Assembly (NCBI GenBank): GCA_946811695.1
Contig: OX328128.1
Coordinates: 30,571,562-30,635,561 of the forward strand
Reading direction: 5' to 3'
Source of the DNA: Gonocerus acuteangulatus
Taxonomy: Eukaryota; Arthropoda; Insecta; Hemiptera; Coreidae
Length of the DNA: 64,000 nucleotides
The translations under genes and the position numbers were made by a program. The stretch's first letter is position 1; every line of letters starts with the position of its first letter. The notes beneath the pieces were generated by a model, which did no database searches, had not been told where the DNA came from, and was given only the letters and a program-made list of their open reading frames with translations. This document shows, one piece after another, positions 9,908 through 20,988 of this stretch.

Positions 9908-12224
9908 AAGTTTGGAAGACCACGATGCCAAAAGACGGAGCAGAGAAGCTGTGTCATCATTGGAGCGGTATCCTCGAGAAGCTGAACAGGGATCTAAAGG
10001 ATATGGAAATGGATGATGCCGTACTCAGCGTACAAGCTACAACACTCCATCACGAACTAGTTATTGTAGACGGTAAGGTTCATTTTTGGGTTGCATCTAA
10101 TAAGAAGATTAAGAAATCTGAGTTCGATGTGGATGGTGTATGCCTTGGCATCAGTCGACAATACTCTACCACAATCGTGGTATTGTTGGCGGTAATGTTG
10201 ACAGCGCAATTTGGGTTGGATCTGATTACTAGCCAAGAAAAGCGTTAGTAATCTGAAGGTTTTTTATTTGAATGGTGCAATTTTTTATGCTGTTTGGGTT
10301 GCATATTATTAGAAGAAATCGGAATCTGAAGCATTGTGATTAGGATGATGCGGTGCTCAGCGTACAAGCAACGAGACTCCACCAGGTACTTGTTATTTTT
10401 TTTCGTGTTTAACGGCGTATTAACACTTGGGCTATTACCGCCGAGGAACTTGTTATTGTTGACAGAAATTTTGGCAGTGGTTTGGGTTGCATTTGAGTAG
10501 AAGCTTAATGAATCTGAAGGAGTTAAGACTTGGATCATAGAGAAGATTGAGTAATCGAAAGGTGCAAATTTCATCAACCGTGTTGAATATACTCCCCCAA
10601 GAACTTGTTATTGTTTACACTGCTGTTTGGATTGCATCTGATTAGAAACGTGATAAATCCGAAGGATTTTGCCTAGGATGGTGCGATTCACATCATCCTT
10701 GTAACAATACTCCACCACGAACTAGTTATTGTTGAAGATAAGGTTGTCAGTGCTTTTTCGGTTGACTAGAGAAGTGTAAGGAATCCAAAGGTGTTTTATT
10801 TGGATGGTGCGATTCTCAGCATCCGTGCAATAATACTCCGCCAAAACGATGGTATTGCTGACATTAAGTGTGGCAGTGCTATTTCGGTTGCATATTACTA
10901 AAAGCCTAAGGAACCTGAAGGATTTTCAGAACCATCATCCAGTTTAGTTAGTACAAAGGGTTAAGATGAAATAAAATAATCAGTAGTCTGATTTTATATT
11001 TCCTCAAATTGAATGAGAAATCTTATTGACAGGCCTGATCAACAGAGAGTCAGACAAGAAGTTCACCCTGGCAGCTCATCAGTGGACCCCGTGCTGTTCA
11101 GTGCCGGAATCCTGCAAGCCCATGGTCCAAGGGAGGCTCTCGCAGCTTCTCAAGGAGAAGGACTACTCCAAGCCGGCCGATTTCAAGAAGCTGTAAGTAT
11201 TCAAAGGGAAATAACGAGTTAGGGAGAAGATTTCATGAAGTTAGCAACAATGGTTACTTTTGCATATCCTGTAATGTAACTTTGTTATAGCCTGTTGGTT
11301 TCGTCTTTGGAGAAATAAGATGTTGCAAAGTTAAATAGTTTTAATGTTATTAAGTTTGGTCACCTTTGATAGTTATACCTTCGAGGTACTTAACCATAGA
11401 GGTATAACATTGAAACTCTTTTACAACATATCAAAGGAATGACAGAGGTGCCTGTTTGATTAAAATGCCAATATATTTCATTTCCATGCCCAACGAAAGT
11501 AGAACATGCAGATGGGAAATACTGCGGGAAGTCGTGGTTTCCACTTGTTTCTTTACACGTAATAATAATATATAATAAACGTAATTTTCGTCATGTTTAT
11601 TTATGAAATGTCATTTACACTTTAGTACGTGAATAAATGGTTATTAAACTCCTCCATTATTAAACCGGTGCATATGCCTTTTTATTTTTGTCTAAGAAGC
11701 ATGCGTTCAAGGAAACATTCAATTCCTCTTAGTTGATTTCTTCTCTCAGTGAAATTCTGTGAGAAATATGCCTGACGGTTCCGTCCTTTGCAAATTCCCA
11801 TTTCAAAGAACAAAAAGATACGTGGAACACTATAAAAACTAACTATGCCTCGTTTAAGGCTAGGGCAGGCTTTTAGAGATCGGGTAATGGAGGGACATGG
11901 GATATTTATGAATACTTAGCTAAAGCTAAGCCTAAAAACGTTTTAGACCAAGTAATCAGGTTATTACAAAGAGAATTGTTACCTCTCCTGGTTTTGGATT
12001 TTTGCACTGGGAACAGGCATCGTTATGATTTAAATTGTTTTCAACCTTGCCTGGCCTCTCAAAGCCTTCCCTGTTCCTAAACATGTTCAGTTTTTACAAA
12101 GTTGCACGTTTCGTGTTGTTCATTGAAATGGGAAGTCGATAATGACGGAACCGTCGGGAATATTTCCCGACGAATTTTGTGCTTGCGAAATAGAACATTT
12201 CCATCTATCTAAGCTAACCGCGCC

Positions 12225-12271
<47 letters not shown>

Positions 12272-13757
12272 AATTTGAACCACCTTGGGATTCTTGTATT
12301 AATGCAACAAAAAGCGCAGGAATAAGTTTGGCACTGGAATAACTTGATTTGGAACACTGAATAGAAGTTACAATATATACAGCTGGAAAACTAGCTTCCA
12401 TTGAATCAATTATCTGCTCCATCTTCGAAAATTCCCTTTAGTCAAGAGTAAGAAAAAGAAGTTGACTATTTGTAGGAGAAACAGCACCTCCATTGTACCG
12501 GAGAAACCACAAGTCTTTATTGTTGCCATGGACGTGCAATATGGCTAACCAGCCGTGAGAAAGGCGTGTAGTCACGCCCGCTACAACAGTAGGCATCACT
12601 AGCGCTACTTGTAGGAAGACCGAACTTCTATAGGCACGTAGCTCTATGGCATACCTCGCTGGAGTTAGGTGTCCTGTCAATCAGGAGCAGTAGTCTTTAC
12701 CTTCCGCGTGTGAACCTTCCTTTGTATACCTCAACTTGATACGAGTTATGGTAACTACTGTTACCTCCATGGAAAAGGTCCTCCTTGGTTCTTATGCGTT
12801 GCATGCCGACATTTGTAGGAGCGTGAATAAGGAACAGACAGAGAATGGCATTAATATAAGCTTAAATGAGTGGTACTGCTCAGGTGTATGTAGTTGTTTT
12901 TAGCACTCTCCTCTGAAGGGGGGGGGGGGTTATTCCAGACCCAAAGTAGTTATTTGCCCATACCGCCGTACTTTTCGCTGTATTGCAACGAAACTTGGTA
13001 TTAGTTGTGGCCTTCTTAATGGAAAAAGCTGTTTAGTGTTAACCTTTTCGAGGGTATTCCTCCACCCATATTAGTTTTGCATCTTACAAGGGGAGTATAC
13101 AGCGATGGTGTCACCGATTTGGACCAATTTTTTTCTGGTGATTCTACATCGAAAAATAGTCGACATGTGTCCGATCGTTCCGTCCAATGCGCCTTAGGAG
13201 CCGAGAAATAAAATAAAATATGTTGAAAGTGCTTTATTTTTTATATCGAGTTTAGAAAATGATATCGACATGATTCTTTCACCAATTCATTTGTTTTATA
13301 GAGTAGATTAAAAGAAAAATATTATCGTTAAACAATAATTTATATTTCATCAAATAAATTCAAAAATATGCTTAAGTTTTCAGGTAAACTAGTATTATAC
13401 ATTTTTTTACACCAAAAATAATAGCAGATTTAAAATCAGCACCCCAAGAAACCCTAATATAGTGAATATCACCGAAAACAAAAAATAGTGATTTTTCCTA
13501 GTCTGGAAGACACTAAATATTTGTAAGCGAAAAAGTAATGTGACGTTTTGAAATTCAATATCTCCTCTTGAGATAATCAGATTTCTACGTCATTGAAATC
13601 TTTCGAAAGAAGACAGACTCCTTATTTAGCTCTTTCCTCCGAAGGAAAGTAGCTATTGAGGTTGGACTCATGACGGAATTTTTGAAAAATTTCTTCAAAT
13701 CTTTATCGATCCTACCTAGTAGACACCGAAAATGACCCCCGTTAAAATTTATATATA

Positions 13758-13827
<70 letters not shown>

Positions 13828-16140
13828 TGTTAACACGATAGCGGCCAGAGTTTTTGTTTTTTCGTCACGAAACTTGGTATATAGCATTCAATTAGCAAAC
13901 GATTGAACGAGTTCGTTAACCACCAAAGTCGGTCCACCGGAAGGGGGGGTTTACCCCGAACCCAAAACACTTATTTGACTATGTCAGCCGTAATATTTGT
14001 TATATTTCAACGAAACTTGGTATTCGTAGTGTTAATATAGAGAGAAAAGTGAGATATAAAAATGAACTAAATCGGTTCATTAGAAGGGGGGGTTTACTCC
14101 GGACCCACAATACCAATTCGCCACTACCAGCCGTGATTTTTGGTATATTTCGACGAAACTCGGTATTCGTAGTGCTAATCCACAGGTAAATATGTGTTGT
14201 AAAAATAAACGAAAGCGGTTCATTAGGAGGGGGGGTTTACTCCGGACCCACAATACCAATTCGCCACTACCAGCCGTGATTTTTGGTATATTTCGACGAA
14301 ACTCGGTATTCGTAGTGGTAATCTACAGGTAAATATGTGTTGTAAAAAGAAACTAAATCGGTTCATTAGAAGGGGGGGTTTACTCCGGACCCAAATTCCT
14401 AATATACTCATACCGGTCGTAATTTCTGCTGTATTGTAACGAAACGCTGTATACGTCGTGGGTAACTCATGAGAAAGAAGTGTTGTAAAAATGAGCTGAA
14501 TCGGTCAATCGGAAAGCGGGGGTTTAATTTGTAATATATTTGAATAGAAAAGCCGGCAGACGTAGGTTCACAAAGCCGCCGCAAGGAGCGCTTTCTACCA
14601 CTAGAGTGACTGTATCCTGTTCCTGCGTTAGATCAAAATACGATAATATGAGGATTTTTGTATTTATTACGTAGTGTAGTAGGTACCATGTGTAAACATA
14701 ACTCTGGATGCAAATTAATAATTGATCAGTTACTCATTACAAAATGAGAACTATTCACGTTTTTAGTTTATTTATGTAGGATATTTTAAGCAAATTGTTC
14801 TGGAAAGCAGTCTACACTACCCAAATTCTGAGGAAAGTGCTTAGTTATGCAGCTCCTGCGTGACGGACTTTCTAACCATATAAATGACTATTGTACTATC
14901 TCAAAAGATACTTGCGAAAAATGGTTCTCAAAATAAAAATAAAATGTAAACTTTATTGCATATAACGTCAATTCCAGAACACGTAGAAACACCCCGAGTG
15001 GACGTAAATGTGTCACATCCTTATATCCCTTATCGACCCTCCAAGTTTGGTTTGAATCGGGTAAATATTCTTTGAAATATGGAAGGATTCTTGAATCTCT
15101 AACAAAATTTTAAAATTCCCCCCTTAGCGAAATTTAAAATACATTGTTATTTATTTTTGTAATATTCCCAAAATTTGAATTTAGGGGTTTTTCAATGTAC
15201 TAGAAACGAATCTGATATCCGTTTTTAAATCTAAAAATTTTTTATAATCGATAACTTCTTAAATGTAGTTTTTTTTTTTTTTTTTTTTTTAATAAATGTT
15301 TATTTAATATCTGTACAATTTATATAGTGCAATAATTAATTGTGATCGTCTTGCGTACATCAAAACGTCACATTACTTTTTCGCTTACAAATATTTAGCC
15401 TCTTCCAGACTAGGAAAAACCACTATTTTTTGTTTTCGGTGATATTCACTATATTAGGGTTTCTTGGGGTGCTGATTTTAAATCTGCTATTATTTTTGGT
15501 GTAAAAAAATGTATAATACTAGTTTACCTGAAAACTTAAGCCTATTATTGAATGTAAGCATATTATATTTGATGAAATATAAATTATTGTTTAACGATTA
15601 TATTTTTCTTTTAATCTACTCCATAAAACAAATGAATTGGTGAAAGAATCATGTCGATATCACTTTCTAAACTCGATATAAAAAATAAAGCACTTTAAAC
15701 CTATTTTATTTTATTTCTTGGCTCCTAAGGCGCATTGGACGGAACGCTCGGACACGTGTCGACTATTTTTCAATGTAGAATCACCAGAAAAAAATTGGCC
15801 CAAATCGGCGACCCCATCGCTGCATACTCCCCTTGTTAGGGGTAAATTTCTTCAACTTGGCAGGTGGCAAGAACTCGTTTAATGACAACCTAGTTCGCTT
15901 TGTTACTTTTAGTTTTATATTTCCGGCTATTGCTTCGCTCATATAAGAGCCTGATCTTCTTATCTCGGGGCTAGTTTCCTAATAATATAGTAAATTAGCC
16001 GAATGTCATTTTCATGAAACTTTTGTACTCCTTGAGTTTCGGTTGCCAAATTAACACGCCTTAATTGTATTATGCCTCCGTTAACAGTTGCCAACACAAC
16101 AAGTACTCGTTGACGCAGTGGTGTGTGTATATATTTTATA

Positions 16141-16199
<59 letters not shown>

Positions 16200-19100
16200 C
16201 TGTTCGCTCTCTGACATGCTCAAAAATGGTCTGGTTTTGATGCAATTTGGTACAAAAAACTTTCGTCCGATTTTAAAGGTCAAATCCGTTAACCAGCAGT
16301 ATCCGTTAATCGGAACATGGCTTTTGGAATGAAATTCGCGCGAAAAAAAATCGAAACGCTTACGTTTTCGAGTTCATTTACAGATTAACCAACGCTCCTT
16401 TGGGGAACGTCCTACGCACTATCTGTTTACATTCTAACGCTATCACACATTGTATTACAGCTGCTTTCTATACCTTTACCAACCCACACTTCCTGACAGC
16501 GGCGTTCCTAAAGGTAGCGTTCATTCGTTCCTCAATGCCTTACAGTCTCCTGTCCGTTCTGGATAATAGAGTATCACACACCCTCGGCTTGAGAACTTCC
16601 CGCTGATCCGAACATTGAATAGTTCAATTAGTCGTGCGTTCGGTCTCCTTTATATTGTCCTAACATATCAACGAGTAAAAGATTTCTTGCCTGTTTGCAG
16701 CCAGCGAGCGTGGGAAAGAAGACAACCTCTGGCAAGACACATGAGCGCCTGCTGCACACATATAAAATATACGGATATGTATATAAATTTTTGGTTATAA
16801 GTTTTATAAAGCTCAAGTCTCTTTCATCCAAAAATTCAGTTTTATTATTTCATCTCATGCATTTGCACTCATGAGAAATTTTAATGGATGCAAAAAAGTA
16901 ATCAGGACACTTTTTTTCGCTTATCTCAAAAACCGTTACAGATATCGACCCAAAAATGGTTTCATTAGAGCCCTACGTTAAAAATCGAAAACGGGGGAAG
17001 CATATAAATAGCGGCACTAGGATTTTATTCGTGCAAGTTTCGCCGAAAAAATCCCCGGTAATCAGATTCTGCTGGTTAACGAACCTGACCTTCTAAATTA
17101 GACAAAGTATTTTTGTACCAAATGTTGTCAAAATCGGGTCATTTATAAGGAACTACAGACCTTTATTTTGCTCTATTTGTCTCCCGTTCCTTTGACGCCT
17201 CATCAGGAGCAATTACAATAATATGTCGTTACAGCCAACATCTCCGAGAACATTCCCCAGGTAAGGCCTCGTCTACAGTGACGTCGACTTACACTTACGA
17301 TTACATCATAGGATCGACTTCATTAAGTTCGATAATAATGTTGATTACTAGATACAAACAAAAACTGTTAGACAATTATAACATGTTATGGGAGGGAGGC
17401 TCCTCGTGGTAGTACGGCTACTTGGCGCTTGTTGAGATGGGTTTGCTCAAAATCTATGGATGTTTAGAAACACGGGAACCTTTAGTTTGGAGAAAACATT
17501 TTTTGTTTCTTTATAATCCAGGGGTAAATTACATTGATGATTTTCCCTTAGGTTATGGGCAAATATTGAAGAGCCCAAGGTTGATTTGGAGGAGAGAGAA
17601 CACCCCGTGGAGAAGGAGGTGCTGAGAAGACGGGAGAAGATACCCGATGTAAAAGCAGACACTAACCTTAGGGAGAAGGAGATAGTAGAGAGGTTTATGG
17701 AGGACTACATCACAGGGAAGAGATGGAGGGACAGATATCAACGCCGTGAGGACGAATATAGGTAATATACGAATATATGTACTATGAGGTTTTGGCTGAG
17801 GGGAAAAAACATAGAACGAAGTGAGTGAAGGATGGAGGGAACTGTAAAGGAACTAAGAGAGAGGATAAGGGAGGAAGAGAGAGCGAGAGAGATAATTTAT
17901 TATCTGGTCGGTCAAAACGTTTGTGTCATTTTAGGAAATTTTTATGTGTAAATAAAACTCATTTTAGCATTTTAATCAATGCTATATTTTTCTTCACTAT
18001 TTACGATTTCTCGCCCTCTTACAAGATTAGTTTTTAATTTCATTGCTATAAAACTAAAGAGCCTGTTTAGAACTTATCATTTCCCAAGAAAACCATTTTT
18101 AAGGCACGAAATAAGTGAAAATATCTGGGGGAAATGTCCAGGGAACAGCAGCACGCGGCAAAATAAATTCAATAATTTTATGTCGCCTTGTTCGAACAGT
18201 AAGTGGTCTATAGCCCTGCCGCAAACAAAAGAACAGGGTAGTGCGCACGCACTGCACTCGGACCATGCGTGGGAAGGCCTAGCTCTAATCGGGCCACGCC
18301 CCTTCTGTTTCTTTTGTTTGCAGGCGGACTATAGCCTAATAGTGATGAAGCAAGAGTTTGTTGGTGTTCCCCATTCGATAGCGATTATTAATCCATGAGA
18401 TTTAATCTTTTAATCATTTCTGACGTCTGATTATACTGTTAATTGTGGCTCTAACTCCACAAGAATTTTAAAAACTTCATTATTAAAATTGGGGGCGAGG
18501 TTAGCTCAGTGGTAGAGCACTGGACTAATAAGCTGGAGGACCTGAGTTCGAATTCCGAGCAAGCACTAAAGCTTTTTTCTTCTAGTGTCTTCGCTCATGG
18601 GTTGAATTCGGCCTACCTGACCGGCCCTAGGCCAACCCAGCCTTTAATTAATTTAATAATGGGTACCTTGGATGCTAATGACTCTAGCAGTCGAAGCAGC
18701 CAAGGGGAAAATCAGGCGGCCGGAGCATAGTATTTACCACACTATCTCCCTAGTGTGCAGTATGCTCATGAATCAGATACCTCTATAGTATCTGCCCCTC
18801 AGGGCCCTCGTGGCCTGTTACGGGACTGATTTTTTTTTATTAAAATTATCTGTTTATCCTCAAAGGAGTTCATCATAAATGCTGCTGTTTCCAACTTTAA
18901 ATTATTTAAAATGTTTCTGGGCAGTATTTATACCATTAAAATGTACACCACGACATACTAATTTGTATCGCTACAGATGCTCCCCTTCTGCCAGATTATC
19001 GATGGTGACAGACTAACATTAGTCAAGTAAATGTGTCGAATGTTTCGTAATCCTCAACAAATCCCATGTATGGTTTAAATGCGCACGAACTTATCGATTG

Positions 19101-19419
19101 GCTGAATATTAAATACAATTTTACTACATGATATCTGTCTATTTACAGTGGAGAGCGAATAACGTGGCCTTCTTCATTGGCGCCCAACCTGCGGGCTACG
19201 AAGGACGAGAGCCTCCTATCATGGCTGCCGGATCAGACGGCAGAGGAGCTGGAACAACTGAACATAAAGAGTGAAGATAAGAAGAAACAGATTAAGACGA
19301 TAAAAAAGAACAAGTACAAAGGCGCGGTACACGTACAGTACTTCATCCAGAAGCTTAGGAGGAACAGAAAAGAGAGGAAGAAGAGACAGAAGCTCACCTT
19401 GGCTACAATCTCTTATTGA
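9908..19419 (+). CDS. Unrecognised multi-exon gene, 3' part
   Basis: Four exons join in one frame: 9908-10072, 11033-11192, 17552-17761 and 19149-19419 (stop TGA). Each has an AG acceptor, and each of the three internal donors is GT (GTAAGG, GTAAGT, GTAATA). All three junction phases agree, which is the main support. The 267 residues seen begin mid-codon, so the 5' end is upstream and unidentified. The middle has a Cys-containing patch (QWTPCCSVPESCKP). The third exon is highly charged (EEREHPVEKEVLRRREK) and likely coiled-coil. The C-terminus is strongly basic (QKLRRNRKERKKRQKL). I do not recognise the family; a structural or cytoskeletal helical protein is only a guess. The 3' end of the first exon lies inside a tandem-repeat array. 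A polyadenylation signal, AATAAA, follows at 19,500. Confidence 0.55.
10013..10930 (+). repeat. Degenerate tandem array, about 125-145 bp units
   Basis: About seven diverged units lie head to tail. Each contains versions of 'gatggtgcgattctcag', 'aatactccaccacgaac', 'ttgttattgttgac' and 'tttgggttgcatctgatt'. Units begin near 10013, 10131, 10268, 10340, 10545, 10680 and 10800. The first unit contains the last part of the first exon of the surrounding gene and its GTAAGG donor; the others are intronic. See the findings. Confidence 0.75.
11752..12181. mobile_element. Inverted-repeat miniature element, first copy
   Basis: Arms at about 11752-11850 and 12100-12181 are inverted copies: CTGACGGTTCCGTC near 11783 matches GACGGAACCGTCGGGA near 12144, and CCCATTTCAAAGAAC matches GTTCATTGAAATGGG. 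A relative with the same arm and inner sequence (CCATTTCAATGAACAAC; AACTGATTATGTCTCG) lies at 40,965-41,430. There is no coding capacity. It lies in an intron of the unrecognised gene. Confidence 0.7.
12227..12267. repeat. (TA)n microsatellite
   Basis: About 20 perfect TA dinucleotides. The apparent Tyr-Ile reading frames on both strands are a product of this repeat and not genes. Confidence 0.95.
12900..13050 (+). repeat. G1 repeat monomer
   Basis: One monomer of the G1 family: a run of G (12917-12928) leading to TTATTCCAGACCCAAAGTAG and GCAACGAAACTTGGTATTAG. It matches monomers at 13,930-14,460. Confidence 0.7.
13750..13824. repeat. (TA)n microsatellite at the G1 border
   Basis: About 36 TA units, immediately followed by 'tgtctgttaacacgatagcg', the start of the G1 repeat. 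The (TA)n tracts at 16,134-16,195 and 21,719-21,762 border a similar repeat start. Confidence 0.9.
13825..14875 (+). repeat. G1 repeat, tandem monomers plus terminal hairpin
   Basis: Four to five monomers of about 130 bp (13,930-14,530), each with a G run, GTTTACTCCGGACCCA, and TTCGACGAAACTCGGTATTC. A unique segment follows (CTTTCTACCACTAGAGTG at 14,592). The copy ends in TTATGCAGCTCCTGCGTGAC (14,845-14,864), in which GCAG and CTGC can pair. The apparent reading frames in the monomers are not genes. Confidence 0.75.
16134..16195. repeat. (TA)n microsatellite at the G2 border
   Basis: About 28 TA units followed directly by 'ttgtctgttcgctctctgac', the start of a G2 copy that runs to about 16,400. 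Confidence 0.9.
16196..16400 (-). repeat. G2 repeat fragment
   Basis: This shares AAAATGGTCTGGTTTTGATG and the GGTCAAATCCGTTAACCAGC segment with other G2 copies, in the opposite orientation to the copy at 6,829-8,060. Confidence 0.65.
16925..17150 (+). repeat. G2 repeat fragment
   Basis: This matches the segment at about 7,785-8,010: AACCGTTACAGATATCGACC and CTGCTGGTTAACGAACCTGA. It is intronic in the unrecognised gene. Confidence 0.65.
18491..18836 (+). mobile_element. SINE family A, full-length copy
   Basis: This tRNA-like head starts at 18,491 with box A TTAGCTCAGTGGTAGAGC and box B GAGTTCGAATTCCGAG about 45 bases further on. A unique body (GGCCAACCCAGCC, CGAAGCAGCCAAGGGG) leads to a short T-run end. 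The flanking 11-bp duplication TTATTAAAATT is at 18,480-18,490 and 18,837-18,847. It is the + strand sister of the copy at 1036-1382. Because box A and B are intact it looks like a tRNA gene at first sight, but the long body, the duplications and the second copy show that it is a SINE. Confidence 0.9.
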
Positions 19420-19499
19420 TATTATTAAAGTATTTAAAGTTTAAATGTTAACGTAACTTACAGAATGATAAGAAATAATATAATAATAGTAATATTAAT

Positions 19500-19505
19500 A
19501 ATAAA
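19500..19505 (+). terminator. Polyadenylation signal of the unrecognised gene
   Basis: AATAAA lies 81 bases after the TGA at 19,417-19,419. It is the first canonical hexamer downstream. Confidence 0.5.
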
Positions 19506-19739
19506 GCCTTTATTTGGTCCATTAATACAAAAATAGAAGAATAAAAACAAAATATAATAATACTAAACAAAAGATATTCCCATATTAATACATAAGAAAA
19601 TAAATGAATAAAGGTTTCTTTATAAGGAACAAAGGTCCATCATTGAACCTTGGTCTCTCCCAATTCCATCCATTTTATCCATTTCTCCAAATTCCATCCA
19701 TTTTATCCAAATGGATGGAATGATAAGAAAAGTTTACTA

Positions 19740-20575
19740 ATTAATATGTATATTTTTCTGTTCACTCTCTCAAAGGCTAAAAAACAGTCCGATTTTTAAG
19801 AAATTTGATACAAAACCTTTTCGTGTAGTTTCAGAGGTCAAATTCGTTAACCAGAAGAATTCATCCACTGGAACATTATTAAAAATTGTAACACTTACGT
19901 TTTTGAGACAATACGCTTGCTTATTAAATTTGGTTCAAAAATACCTTGTCTAATATACAAAGACGACTTCGCTAATAAGCAAATTAATAAGTAAATAGCA
20001 AGCCTATTGGAACACTGTTTTATAGACGAAATTCGCGCGAAAAAAAATCGTTGCGCTGACGGATTTTCGCTTATAGCCTTCGAGTTACCCTTTTATAGGT
20101 TCTCTAACCTATAAAAAGGAAAGTAATGAAACCATTTTAAAGGTGATATCTGTAACCGTTTTCGAGAAGAGTGGATAAAAATAGTTTTGCAAGCTAATTT
20201 TCGGTTTGGGTACTTAAAATCGTTGGATTCAATTGAAATATTTTCTAAGAGTTTGAAATTCATCTAAACAAATATCTTTAAATTTTGGTTACATTTAGAG
20301 TTAAGCAAGTATTCGAAAAATGACCTTAAATATCTCGGTATACAAAAAAGGTCAATCGAAGAAATAAGTCGTTAAAATTTGGAATGTGTTAGTTTTGTTC
20401 TTTTGAGCGTCTCTGGTTAATTCACTTTTAACGCGTTGTTGACGTTTGTTTACATATTTCTCGAATGATTAGTACCAAATAAGAACTGTTTCTATTCTAA
20501 GCTTTCCAAATGACACAAGGGATAAGGACGAAAATGCGTTAAGATGACGCAGTTCCTGCGAGTCGGACTTTTCTT
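19740..20575 (-). repeat. G2 repeat, minus-strand copy
   Basis: Read on the minus strand it begins with the end motif AGTCCGACTCGCAGGAACTG (20,553-20,572), passes through the GGTTACAGATATCACC segment (20,143-20,158), and ends at a short TA-rich stretch near 19,740. It has the same order as the copy at 6,829-8,060. Confidence 0.7.
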
Positions 20576-20648
20576 CTATAATTGTTGATAAAACAAGGTT
20601 CAAAAACGTTTTCAACACAACACTGCAACTTTTCTCCATTCCTGAACG

Positions 20649-20850
20649 CATGGGCGTAAATAAGGGGGGCTGAGGGGACTGCAGCCCCCCGAAATATTGA
20701 TTTGATCGGTAAAAATTCCATAAAACCCTTAAAATTAAATTAAATAAGATCATTTAGTTCATAAAACATACTCTATTTTGGTTGTAATAGCGTTTAAGCG
20801 GTTGTATTAGCGTTTAATTCCGGTGCTAATGGCCAAGATGTTGATGCGCC

Positions 20851-20884
<34 letters not shown>

Positions 20885-20988
20885 CGTTTAAGTTGGCTAA
20901 AACTTTTCCAAGATCTAAATTGTTAGTATTCCATACACCGGAAAGATTTTCCCAGCCCGTCCGAAATTATTTTCTATATACGCCCATG
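20649..20988. mobile_element. GGGCG-type MITE with 8-bp duplication
   Basis: A miniature inverted-repeat element. It starts CATGGGCGTAAATAAGG and ends TATATACGCCCATG, and it has the 8-bp duplication CCTGAACG at 20,641-20,648 and 20,989-20,996. A second copy with its own 8-bp duplication is at 63,647-63,837. An 8-bp duplication points to the hAT group, although the terminal bases differ from the usual hAT start. The interior holds a nested SINE tail at 20,818-20,882. Confidence 0.87.
20818..20882 (+). mobile_element. 5'-truncated SINE family C tail, nested
   Basis: This is only the last 36 bases of the SINE (GGCCAAGATGTTGATGCGCC) plus a poly(A) of about 29. It is flanked by a 9-bp duplication, AGCGTTTAA, at 20,809-20,817 and 20,883-20,891. 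It interrupts the MITE, so it is younger than it. Confidence 0.85.

Larger units (their letters stand above)
13086..15836. mobile_element. 2.75 kb foldback element with about 470-bp arms
   Basis: Bases about 13,086-13,555 and 15,358-15,836 are reverse complements over nearly their whole length. The outermost bases are ACAAGGGGAGTATACAGCG on the left and its partner GCATACTCCCCTTGT on the right; the inner limit is GTGACGTTTTG / CAAAACGTCAC. The right arm has a small insertion near 15,545. I see no clear target duplication and no transposase. The 1.8 kb between the arms is another repeat family (G1 monomers and a (TA)n tract), so the element may carry or have been invaded by that sequence. Confidence 0.85.

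Noticed and set aside
15960..16332. Tyr/Ile-rich proteins on both strands
   Set aside because: These are translations of a (TA)n microsatellite.
18491..18565. A tRNA gene
   Set aside because: Boxes A and B are present, but a 346-bp body, an 11-bp target duplication and a second copy elsewhere show that it is a SINE head.
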